The position numbers and the translations under genes were made by a program. This document shows positions 1-6,835 of a stretch of 8,519 nt of DNA, one piece after another. Position 1 is the stretch's first letter. Each line of letters opens with the position of its first letter. A model generated the notes under the pieces. It saw nothing but the letters and a program-made list of their open reading frames with translations. It searched no databases and was not told the DNA's origin. Source of the stretch: WGMK01 sp044359155 (lineage in GTDB: Bacteria; Hydrogenedentota; Hydrogenedentia; Hydrogenedentales; JAEUWI01); the NCBI GenBank assembly GCA_044359155.1, contig JBIKMR010000194.1, positions 1 through 8,519 on the forward strand. The letters run 5' to 3'.

Positions 1-665
1 CTGAAGTGCTCGTGGTAGATGGTGTCGAACTGGTTGCCCTCGATTAGCCGGAGCAGGTGGGGGAACTCCATGGTGAGCACGCCCTCGGGGCCGAGCAGGA
101 TGCTGAGTCCCTTGACGAAATCCTGAATGTCGGGCACGTGGGCGAGCACGTTGTTGCCCAGCACGAGGTCGGCGTTGCCTTCTCCCTTGACCACCTCGAC
201 GGCAGTGTCTTCGCCGAAGAAGCGCACCAACGTGCGCACACCTTTTTCCTCGGCGGCCTTCACCACGTTGGCGGCGGGGTCAATGCCGAGGCAGGGGATG
301 CCGCGCTGCACGAAGTTCTGCAACAGGTAGCCGTCGTTGCTGGCCACCTCGACCACCTTGTGCTCGGGGCCCAAGTGGAAGCGGTCACACATCATGTCCA
401 CATAGCGCTTGGCGTGCTCGAGCCATGAAGTGGAGAAGGAAGAGAAGTAGGCGTAGTGGCTGAAGATTTCGTCCGGGGCCACGTATTCCTGCAACTGCAC
501 GAGGAAGCATTCGCGGCAGACCCACACCTTGAGGGGGAAGAACGGCTCCATGCCGTTGAGCTCGTCCGCCTCGAGGAAGCGTTCGCAAAGGGGGGACTTG
601 CCGAGGTCCACAAACACGTCGTGGAGTTCAGTGCCGCAGCAGCGGCAAGTGGGGGTGGCGCTCAT
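1..665 (-). CDS. SAM-dependent methyltransferase with N-terminal zinc-binding domain, sugar C-methyltransferase type (3' end cut by window edge)
   Basis: I translated this gene by hand because it runs off the left edge without a stop; 221 residues are visible. The N-terminus has two CxxC pairs (C7/C10 and C50/C53) with a GKSPLCERFL segment at 22-31, the pattern of the putative zinc-binding domain (Methyltransf_13) found before the Rossmann domain in deoxysugar C-methyltransferases. The SAM-binding motif is VVEVASNDGYLL at 104-115, followed by the acidic strand end GIDPAANV at 127-134. YHEHF at 217-221 is typical of the junction to the C-terminal domain (Methyltransf_14), which would lie left of position 1. 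Family members methylate NDP-sugars or related small molecules in the cytoplasm; the substrate here is unknown. The ATG at 665 has an AGGA sequence 7 nt upstream. It starts 46 nt after the epimerase stop on the same strand, so the two are probably co-transcribed. The family call is good; C-methylation of a sugar is inferred. Confidence 0.87.
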   Translation of the reverse strand, partial: MSATPTCRCCGTELHDVFVDLGKSPLCERFLEADELNGMEPFFPLKVWVCRECFLVQLQEYVAPDEIFSHYAYFSSFSTSWLEHAKRYVDMMCDRFHLGPEHKVVEVASNDGYLLQNFVQRGIPCLGIDPAANVVKAAEEKGVRTLVRFFGEDTAVEVVKGEGNADLVLGNNVLAHVPDIQDFVKGLSILLGPEGVLTMEFPHLLRLIEGNQFDTIYHEHF

Positions 666-711
666 GGGAGAATCCTAAGGGGAATGGGACGGATGGGAGA
701 ATTAGCGGTAT

Positions 712-1980
712 TCATTCGGCCTCTGCAATCAGGCGCGACAACCGGCGCTCGCATTGAATCATGGCGCGCACGGTATGGTAATTAATCTTCCACGCGTGGC
801 CGAGGTAGTCCCACAGGCGGTTGTTGTTTTCGTCGAAGAGGGGATACCACTCGCCCACGCGGTGGTTGATTACGTGGTCCATGACGAAGCGGTGGACGTT
901 CTCGTAGGCGTCGAAGTATTCGTCGTCGCCGTAGACGAGGTGGGCGTCGAGCATTCCTACCATCACTTCCGCCTGCTGCCAAAATTCCTTGTTGCGCTCG
1001 CGGGCGGGGCCGTTGGTGGGGCCTTCGCAATACACGCCGCCGCGCTCGCGGTCTATCCCCCACTTCACGCAGTGGTCGTAGAGCTTGCGCATCCGCTCGT
1101 AGTAATCCTCGACGTCGAGGCCGAGGATGTCGATGCTGTGCTTGAGCAGCCAGGCAAACTCGACGTTGTGGCCGAAGCTGGTGTTGTCCAGCGGGCGGCC
1201 CTCGTCGTCTTCCACATTGCGGTCGGAGCCCCACACGTCGCGGAAGAGGATGGCGCGCAGGGGTGTCCAGTCCATGGCGAACTGGGCCATGCCGGTGCCG
1301 TGGGCTTTTTCGATGATGTGGTCGAAGAGCAGGCTGATGACGTACTCCGCGTCGTCGCGGTACTTCTCGTTGCCGGTGGCCTCGTAAAGATTGGTGAAGG
1401 CTTCCATCAGGTGCATGTGCACGTCGAAAGATTTGCGGTCGCCACCGTAGACGCCGGGGCGCTTGGGCTTCCAGTCTTCCTCCATGAACTCGCGGAAGCC
1501 ACCGTGCTTGCCGTCTGCCGCCAGGGTGACGAGGCTGCGGTAGGTCTCTTCCGCCATCTCAACCGCGCGCACATCGCCCGAGGCCATGGCATATTCGCTC
1601 AGGCCATAGATGGCGAAGGACTGGCCGTAGGTCAGCTTGCTCTTGTTGAGGGGGGTGCCATCCTGCGCGGTGACCCAATACCAGCCCGTGTTCTGGTTGT
1701 CCCAGAAGTGGTCGCAGAGGAACTCGAAACCCTGCTTGGCTCGCCCGAGGAACTTGCCGTCCCCCAGGTTAGCGCGGTGCGAAGCGGAGGTGGTGTAGAG
1801 CATCCGGGTCTGGCAGACGAGGGTCTTGTCGGTCTCGCCGGTGGGGTTACCCTTGGCGTCGAAATAGGTGAGGTAGCCGCCGTATTGCTCGTCCACCCCA
1901 TGGGTGAGCCAGAAGGGGATGAGTTCGTTCAAGAGATGGTGCTGCACTTCCTTGGCAGCCGCTACATAGCGCTCGCGCAT
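712..1980 (-). CDS. N-acylglucosamine 2-epimerase / cellobiose 2-epimerase family protein
   Basis: The 422-residue product has the length of the AGE/cellobiose 2-epimerase family, which forms an (alpha/alpha)6 barrel and interconverts C2 epimers of sugars. Visible family signatures are QTR at 57-59, SKLTYGQSFAIYGLSEY at 114-130, HMHLMEAF at 188-195, FGHNVEFAWLL at 269-279, EFWQQAEVMVGMLDAH at 332-347, and GEWYPLFD with WKINYH at 376-383 and 397-402. The histidines at 188/190, 271 and 402 sit where the family has its catalytic histidines. No signal peptide is seen, so it is probably cytoplasmic. The frame is open up to 2082, but the start at 1980 is chosen because AAGGAG lies 5 nt before it and the protein then begins as family members do; the extra 34 residues are low-complexity leader. 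Cellobiose or mannobiose 2-epimerase is as likely as renin-binding-protein-type GlcNAc epimerase, and the substrate cannot be fixed. Codons are mostly C-ending, unlike the DUF1501 gene upstream. Confidence 0.92.
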   Translation of the reverse strand: MRERYVAAAKEVQHHLLNELIPFWLTHGVDEQYGGYLTYFDAKGNPTGETDKTLVCQTRMLYTTSASHRANLGDGKFLGRAKQGFEFLCDHFWDNQNTGWYWVTAQDGTPLNKSKLTYGQSFAIYGLSEYAMASGDVRAVEMAEETYRSLVTLAADGKHGGFREFMEEDWKPKRPGVYGGDRKSFDVHMHLMEAFTNLYEATGNEKYRDDAEYVISLLFDHIIEKAHGTGMAQFAMDWTPLRAILFRDVWGSDRNVEDDEGRPLDNTSFGHNVEFAWLLKHSIDILGLDVEDYYERMRKLYDHCVKWGIDRERGGVYCEGPTNGPARERNKEFWQQAEVMVGMLDAHLVYGDDEYFDAYENVHRFVMDHVINHRVGEWYPLFDENNNRLWDYLGHAWKINYHTVRAMIQCERRLSRLIAEAE

Positions 1981-1985
1981 TTCTG

Positions 1986-1991
1986 CTCCTT
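1986..1991 (-). promoter_or_regulatory. Ribosome binding site deciding the epimerase start
   Basis: On the minus strand this reads AAGGAG, with 5 nt (CAGAA) before the ATG at 1980. It is the strongest Shine-Dalgarno sequence seen upstream of this gene. It supports the internal ATG over the upstream ATG at 2082, which lies just before the DUF1501 stop codon. Confidence 0.8.
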
Positions 1992-2015
1992 GTTGGTGGT
2001 GTAACCGCAGGGGCG

Positions 2016-2045
2016 AGTCTAGGAAACCCGGGGGGAGAAAGACAA
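2016..2045 (-). promoter_or_regulatory. Possible sigma70-type promoter for the epimerase-methyltransferase pair
   Basis: On the minus strand, TTGTCT (2045-2040) and TAGACT (2021-2016) are separated by 18 nt. Each matches 4 of 6 bases of the sigma70 -35 and -10 consensus. A start a few bases downstream would give a leader of about 30 nt ending in the AAGGAG site. The 111-nt gap after the DUF1501 gene and the hairpin beside its stop codon agree with a separate transcript. In GC-rich DNA such matches also arise by chance, so this is only a candidate. Confidence 0.27.
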
Positions 2046-2070
2046 GGACGGTGTGTGTGGCTGGTGTTGC

Positions 2071-2092
2071 GGGGGCAGCCACAGCCGCCCCC
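2071..2092 (-). terminator. GC-rich hairpin at the DUF1501 stop codon (weak terminator or processing stem)
   Basis: In the minus-strand RNA a 9-bp stem forms between GGGGGCGGC (2092-2084) and GCTGCCCCC (2079-2071), with one G-U pair and a 4-base loop. It begins at the last base of the DUF1501 TAG stop. No U-tract follows (the next bases read GCAACACC), so it is not a normal intrinsic terminator. It may stabilise the 3' end of the PSD1-DUF1501 message or only attenuate read-through into the epimerase gene. Confidence 0.4.
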
Positions 2093-3549
2093 TACGCCAA
2101 TATCCCGCTCACCAGCTTCCCATGCACATCCGTCAACCGAAAGCGCCGCCCCTGGAATTTATAGTTCAGCCGCTCGTGATCAATGCCCAGCAGGTGCAGC
2201 ATGGTTGCATGGAAATCATGCACGTGCACCCCGTTCTCTGCCACGTTGTAACCGAAGTCATCCGTGGCTCCGTAGCTGGTTCCCGGCTTCACGCCGCCCC
2301 CTGCCATCCACACTGTGAAGCAGCGCGGATGATGATCCCGCCCATAGTCGGTGGCGGTCAGCGTGCCCTGCGAATAATTCGTCCGCCCAAACTCCCCGCC
2401 CCACACCACCAGCGTATCCTCCAACAAGCCCCGCCGCTTCAGGTCACGCACCAGCGCCGCGCTCGGCTGGTCCGTCAACTTCGATTCCACCCGAATCGCC
2501 CCCGGCAGCCCGCCGTGGTGGTCCCAGTCTCGGTGGAACAACTGCACGAACCGCACCCCCTTCTCCGCCAACCGACGCGCCAGCAGGCAGTTCGCCGCAA
2601 AGGTGCCCGGCGTGCGGCTGTCTGGGCCATACTCCTCAAACACGCTGTCCGGCTCGTCCGATAGATCCGCAATCTCGGGCACGGACGCCTGCATCCGAAA
2701 CGCCATTTCATACTGCGCAATCCGCGCGTCCACCTCCGGGTCTCCCGTGGCTTCCGCCTGGATGCTGTGCAGCTCATTCAGCCGATCCAGCAACTGCCTG
2801 CGGCTCTCCCGCTCCACCCCCTCCGGGTTGCTCAGGTACAGCACCGGGTCCGCGCCGGGGCGGAACTGCACCCCTTGGTGCTCTGACGGCAAGAAGCCGC
2901 TGCCCCACAGCCGGGAATACAACGGCTGCCCGCCCTTCCCCTTCGTCAACAACGCCACATAGGCGGGCAGGTTCTGGTTGTCCGATCCCAACCCATAGCT
3001 CAACCACGACCCAATCGACGGACGCCCAGCCAACTGCGACCCTGTCTGGAAAAATGTGATCGCCGGGTCGTGGTTGATGGCCTCGGTGTACATGGACTTT
3101 ACAAAGCACAGCTCGTCCGCGATGCTGGCGATATGCGGCAACAGCTCGCTCACCCACGCGCCCGACTGCCCATGCTGCGCAAACTTGAACGCCGACCCCG
3201 CCAACGGCAAGGACGCTTGGTTGCCCGACATCCCCGTAAGCCGCTGCCCCTGCCGCACCGAGTCCGGCAACTGCTCGCCATTCATCTTGTTCAACAGCGG
3301 CTTGTAGTCATACAAATCCATCTGCGATGGCCCGCCGCTCTGGAAAAGATAAATCACCCGCTTTGCCTTCGGCGCAATATTCGTCCCCACAAAAGGCAAT
3401 CCATCCGGCGTAGACGCATAGCCCGCCCCCGCCATCAACTGCCCCAGCGCCATCCCCCCCACGCCCATGCCAAAGCGCTGCAAAAAATCACGTCGACTCA
3501 AGCCCTGCGTAGAACAAGGCCCAGTGCATAAGGGAGAGTGTTTCATCAT
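2092..3549 (-). CDS. DUF1501 family protein with twin-arginine signal
   Basis: The 485-residue product is a full-length DUF1501 protein, a family related to the alkaline phosphatase/sulfatase fold but without an established reaction. The N-terminus carries a Tat-type signal: SRRDFLQ at 18-24, then a glycine/alanine-rich hydrophobic stretch to about residue 45, so a folded protein is probably exported. Family motifs are QSGGPSQMDLYDYKP at 70-84, HRDWDHHGG at 339-347, GGEFGRT at 384-390, GRDHHPRC at 403-410 and VHVHDFHATMLHLLGIDHE at 441-459. The many His/Asp residues in these motifs are what a metal-binding site would use, but binding is inferred. The start at 3549 has GAGG 8 nt upstream; a second ATG at 3546 is equally possible. 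It begins 2 nt after the stop of the PSD1 gene, so the two are one operon. This pairing recurs in Planctomycetota and relatives. Codons are mainly G- or T-ending. Confidence 0.95.
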   Translation of the reverse strand: MMKHSPLCTGPCSTQGLSRRDFLQRFGMGVGGMALGQLMAGAGYASTPDGLPFVGTNIAPKAKRVIYLFQSGGPSQMDLYDYKPLLNKMNGEQLPDSVRQGQRLTGMSGNQASLPLAGSAFKFAQHGQSGAWVSELLPHIASIADELCFVKSMYTEAINHDPAITFFQTGSQLAGRPSIGSWLSYGLGSDNQNLPAYVALLTKGKGGQPLYSRLWGSGFLPSEHQGVQFRPGADPVLYLSNPEGVERESRRQLLDRLNELHSIQAEATGDPEVDARIAQYEMAFRMQASVPEIADLSDEPDSVFEEYGPDSRTPGTFAANCLLARRLAEKGVRFVQLFHRDWDHHGGLPGAIRVESKLTDQPSAALVRDLKRRGLLEDTLVVWGGEFGRTNYSQGTLTATDYGRDHHPRCFTVWMAGGGVKPGTSYGATDDFGYNVAENGVHVHDFHATMLHLLGIDHERLNYKFQGRRFRLTDVHGKLVSGILA

Positions 3550-3551
3550 GC

Positions 3552-6500
3552 TTATCGCCTCACCTGAAATTCATCCAGATTCATAATCGCCTGCGCCACG
3601 GCCGTCGTCGCCGCCACCTCCACCACGTCCAGCGCCACATCCCTTGGCGCATCCCCCGCGTCCGCATACTTCGCCGCCTCCTCGCCCCGCGCGGCAAACC
3701 ACGCGTGCTGCTCTTCAAACGCCCGCGCCAAGACCTCCCGCTCCGCGTCCTGAGGCTGCCGCCCCGTCAGCGTGCGGAACATCGACACAATCCGCGCGTC
3801 CCGATCCGGCTGCGCGGCCACCTGCTTCTCCGCCAACACCCGCGCCGCCTCGACATACTGCGGATCATTCAACAACACCAGCGCCTGTAGCGGCGTGGCC
3901 GTGCGTTCGCGCCGCACGATACACACCTCGCGCGCGGTCGCGTCAAAGGTCAAGAGCGTCGGGTGCGGCACCGTCCGCTTGATAAACGTATACATGCCCC
4001 GGCGATACAGCGCCTCGCCCGCGTCAGCCGTATAGGTGTTCGAGTTCGCGTCTTCCCACAGCCCCGCAGGCTGATACGGCTTCACGCTCGGCCCGCCCAC
4101 CGTGTGCGCCAGCAGCCCGCTGGCCGCCAACGCCTGGTCGCGTATCTGTTCCGCACCCAGCCGGAACTGCGGCCCGCGCGCCAGCAGCACGTTGAAGGGA
4201 TCGCGCCCGCGCAAGTCCGCGCCCGCCTTCGACTCCTGCCGATACGTGGCCGACAGCACCATGCGCCGACTCAACGCCTTCACGTCCCACCCGGAATCCA
4301 CAAAGCCCCGCGCCAAATGGTCAAGCAATTCCGGATGAGAGGGCGCTTTCCCTTGGCTGCCAAAGTCTTCCGCCGTTTCCACCAGCCCCCGCCCAAAGAA
4401 CAACTGCCAATACCGGTTCACCGCCACGCGTGCCGTCAGCGGATGATTCGCATCCGTCAACCAATTCGCCAAGCCCAGCCTGTTGCGGGGTTGGTCCTGC
4501 GGAAAGGGCGGCAGCGCCTTTGGCGTGTCCGGCGCTACCGGCTCTGTCGGCTTGTCGTATTCCCCGCGCGCAAGCACATAGGTCTGTTTGGGCACCGGCA
4601 ATTCCTCCATCACCATCACGCTCCGCAGTTTGCCCACAAAGTCCGATTCCTTCCGCCGCGCCTCCTGCAACTTCGCCTGTTGCTCGATCGCCTCCGGCGC
4701 AATCCGCAGTGCATAGTGCGCAGCTAATTGCGACCGCGCCGCCTCGTCGCCCTGCGTAACCAGTGCAGCAATCTTCTCGCCCACCGTGCCCAGACCCGCT
4801 ATCGCGCCAATCTCCAATTCCGAAAGCGCTGCGGCATACACCTGCACCTCGTCCAGCGCGCCCCCTTTCAGCCCGTTGTCGCGCGACCGCTGCGCCAGCG
4901 AAAACGGCACCTTCGAGTTGCCCTCGTATTCGATGGTCTTGTACAGGTTGTCGCGGACCACCTCGACCGGCGCCGCCGCCCCGTTGATATACAGCGTCGC
5001 ACCCGCCGCCCGGCTCGACCCGTCATACCGCGCCGCCACATGCACCCACGTGTTCTCGGGTATCGCCTCGTTCGCGCGAATGCGAATCGCGTTGCCCGGC
5101 CAGAAATGAATCAGGCTGAACACGGGCCGCCCCTCGTCCAGCATCACCTCATACCCCCGGCTCGCCGCATCGCTCTCCGCCTGGCAACGATGCAGCACCA
5201 CCGCCTTAGGGATGTGCTTCTCCACCTTGATCCAGAATGTGACGGTGAACGGATCGCTCCGTTCAAACGCCGCCACCCCATCCACCTGTGCGCCGTTGTC
5301 GCCGTCAAACGCCAGCGCCTGCCCCCGCACGCCCGCCGTCAACGGCGGCTGCCCAATGAAGCTGGCCACCTGATCCGGCTTGGCCGCGTTCGGCGTACGC
5401 CCCTCTGCGGCCTCGTCGAAAGGCAGCGACACCACCAGCGCCGGGTCCGCCTGTTCCCGCTCCGGGTTCGCCAGCCAAGCGTCAAACCCCGCCCCCGCCT
5501 CGCGCTCCGATTCCGTCACCGCATCCACCAACCGTTCCACCTTGCGCTTCAGCATCGCGTGCCGTTCTTCTTCGCGCTCGCCATAAAGGAACATGCTCGG
5601 CGTGGGCGGCGTGCGGGTGTAGTGCGAGTACAACCCGGACTCATCGATGTTCGCAAAGAAGCTCGACAGGCTGAAATAGTCGCGCTGTGAGATGGGGTCA
5701 AACTTGTGGTCGTGGCACTTGGCGCATCCGAAGGTCAGCCCCATGAACGCCGTCGCCGCCGTCTCTGCGCGGTCCGACACATACGACACGCGGAATTCTT
5801 CGTTGATGCTGCCGCCCTCGTTCGTCTGCCGGTGCAGCCGGTTGAACGTCGTCGCCAGCCGCTGCTCCTGCGTGGCATTCGGAAGCAGGTCGCCCGCCAG
5901 TTGCCACGTCATGAAATCATCGTAGGGCAGGTTCTCATTGAACGCCTTGATCACCCAGTCCCGCCACGGCCACACGTCCATCTCCACGTCGGACTGGTAC
6001 CCAAACGTGTCCGCATACCGCGCCACGTCCAGCCAGTCCACCGCCATACGCTCGCCATACGCAGGCGACGCCAGCAGCCGGTCCACCGCTTTCTCATAGG
6101 CATCGGGCGCGGTGTCCGCAAGGAACGCATCCATCTCCTCGATGGTAGGCGGCAGCCCCGTCAGGTCCAGCGTCACCCGACGTAACAACGTCTCGCGCCC
6201 CACCTCGGGGCTCGGGGACAAGCCCTCCGACTCCAGCCGCTGAAGCACAAACGTGTCAATAGGGTCGCGCACCCAACCGCCCGGGTCCGCCACCGTCGCA
6301 GGCGGCACGCTCGCCGCCGGGGGCACCAGCGACCAGTGCGGCTCATACGCCGCGCCCGCCGCCACCCACCGCGTGAGTGTGTCGATCTGCTCCGCCGTCA
6401 AGCTCAACTCCGATTCCGGCGGCGGCATCCGCTCGTCGGGATCGGTCGAGATAATCCGCCGCACCAGTTCGCTCGCCGCCGCATCCCCCGGCACAACTGC

Positions 6501-6695
6501 CCCCTCCGCCAACGCGCCCTCAGCCGTGTCCAGTCGCAGCCCCGCCTTGCGCGTGTTCGCGTCGGGACCGTGGCACGCATAGCACGTGTCCGAAAGAATG
6601 GGTCGCACATCGCGGTTAAAGCGCGGCGGCTCCTGCGCAAAGCCTTGCCCCGCCGCTGCAAAAAGCGCCACGGCTATCGCGAATTGTTTGAACAT
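3552..6695 (-). CDS. PSD1 multidomain exported protein: cytochrome c-type domain, DUF1549, LamG-like insert, DUF1553
   Basis: This 1047-residue protein starts with a Sec signal peptide (about 1-20, probably cut after GFA). A planctomycete-type cytochrome c domain (about 25-115) has the haem motif CYACH at 38-42 and RMPP at 89-92, where M90 could be the second iron ligand. DUF1549 covers about 144-355 and includes DLTGLPPT (177-184) and a second CxxCH motif, CAKCH at 324-328. A LamG/concanavalin-like beta-sandwich is inserted at about 418-635 (FTVTFWIKV 483-491, NTWVHVAARYDG 548-559, ALDEVQVYAAALSELEI 613-629). DUF1553 covers about 735-1015 (NRLGLANWL 738-746, ARVAVNRYWQLFFGRGLV 755-772, TPLQALVLLNDP 934-945). 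The architecture is known from Planctomycetota, Verrucomicrobiota and relatives, but no reaction is established. The LamG insert may bind a glycan, and the haem sites suggest electron transfer; both are inferences. The start has only a weak AGG, 8 nt upstream, inside a perfect palindrome. Confidence 0.95.
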   Translation of the reverse strand: MFKQFAIAVALFAAAGQGFAQEPPRFNRDVRPILSDTCYACHGPDANTRKAGLRLDTAEGALAEGAVVPGDAAASELVRRIISTDPDERMPPPESELSLTAEQIDTLTRWVAAGAAYEPHWSLVPPAASVPPATVADPGGWVRDPIDTFVLQRLESEGLSPSPEVGRETLLRRVTLDLTGLPPTIEEMDAFLADTAPDAYEKAVDRLLASPAYGERMAVDWLDVARYADTFGYQSDVEMDVWPWRDWVIKAFNENLPYDDFMTWQLAGDLLPNATQEQRLATTFNRLHRQTNEGGSINEEFRVSYVSDRAETAATAFMGLTFGCAKCHDHKFDPISQRDYFSLSSFFANIDESGLYSHYTRTPPTPSMFLYGEREEERHAMLKRKVERLVDAVTESEREAGAGFDAWLANPEREQADPALVVSLPFDEAAEGRTPNAAKPDQVASFIGQPPLTAGVRGQALAFDGDNGAQVDGVAAFERSDPFTVTFWIKVEKHIPKAVVLHRCQAESDAASRGYEVMLDEGRPVFSLIHFWPGNAIRIRANEAIPENTWVHVAARYDGSSRAAGATLYINGAAAPVEVVRDNLYKTIEYEGNSKVPFSLAQRSRDNGLKGGALDEVQVYAAALSELEIGAIAGLGTVGEKIAALVTQGDEAARSQLAAHYALRIAPEAIEQQAKLQEARRKESDFVGKLRSVMVMEELPVPKQTYVLARGEYDKPTEPVAPDTPKALPPFPQDQPRNRLGLANWLTDANHPLTARVAVNRYWQLFFGRGLVETAEDFGSQGKAPSHPELLDHLARGFVDSGWDVKALSRRMVLSATYRQESKAGADLRGRDPFNVLLARGPQFRLGAEQIRDQALAASGLLAHTVGGPSVKPYQPAGLWEDANSNTYTADAGEALYRRGMYTFIKRTVPHPTLLTFDATAREVCIVRRERTATPLQALVLLNDPQYVEAARVLAEKQVAAQPDRDARIVSMFRTLTGRQPQDAEREVLARAFEEQHAWFAARGEEAAKYADAGDAPRDVALDVVEVAATTAVAQAIMNLDEFQVRR

Positions 6696-6697
6696 CT

Positions 6698-6710
6698 GGT
6701 TAGCCTAACC
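6698..6710. promoter_or_regulatory. Perfect 13-nt palindrome overlapping the PSD1 translation start region
   Basis: GGTTAGCCTAACC is a perfect inverted repeat with 6-base arms around one central base. It lies 2 nt upstream of the PSD1 ATG and contains that gene's only AGG resembling a Shine-Dalgarno core. It could be an operator for a dimeric regulator, or in RNA a small 5-bp hairpin with a 3-base loop that hides the ribosome site. The palindrome is seen; the role is inferred. Confidence 0.4.
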
Positions 6711-6749
6711 GCTACCGGATGCCGCCGCAACTCCCACCAACCCCTGAAA

Positions 6750-6786
6750 CCAACGCTGGACGCGTCCGGTCACGTTGGCGTATGCT
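6750..6786 (+). promoter_or_regulatory. Candidate promoter with nested dyad for the oxidoreductase gene
   Basis: TGGACG (6757-6762) and TATGCT (6781-6786) are 18 nt apart and each match 4 of 6 bases of the sigma70 boxes. The same stretch holds a perfect 10-bp palindrome, GGACGCGTCC (6758-6767), flanked by the inverted pair CCAACG (6750-6755) and CGTTGG (6773-6778). A regulator bound here would cover the -35 box and spacer, and could also influence the divergent PSD1 gene. Box matches are modest, so the promoter call is weak; the dyads are certain as sequence. Confidence 0.33.
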
Positions 6787-6820
6787 CGCCTGATTCAAGA
6801 GGCGGCGCCAAGCCGGGCAA

Positions 6821-6826
6821 GAGGAG
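6821..6826 (+). promoter_or_regulatory. Ribosome binding site of the oxidoreductase gene
   Basis: GAGGAG lies 9 nt before the ATG at 6836 and is a strong Shine-Dalgarno sequence. It confirms that the Tat signal at the N-terminus is part of the translated protein. Confidence 0.75.
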
Positions 6827-6835
6827 ACACACTCG

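Noticed and set aside
754..2004. A 416-codon open frame on the plus strand opposite the epimerase
   Set aside because: It lies antisense to a well-supported gene. Its product is a Val/Ala/Glu/His-rich sequence with no family motifs, and it arises from the C-ending codons of the real gene in GC-rich DNA.
1981..2082. N-terminal extension of the epimerase to the ATG at 2082
   Set aside because: The 34 extra residues are unlike the family, the extension would cover the candidate promoter and part of the hairpin at the upstream stop, and the internal ATG has AAGGAG 5 nt upstream.
3963..5690. Two adjoining long plus-strand frames (254 and 320 codons) opposite PSD1
   Set aside because: Both are Arg/Pro/His-rich translations of the complement of DUF1553 and LamG coding sequence, with no ribosome sites or motifs.
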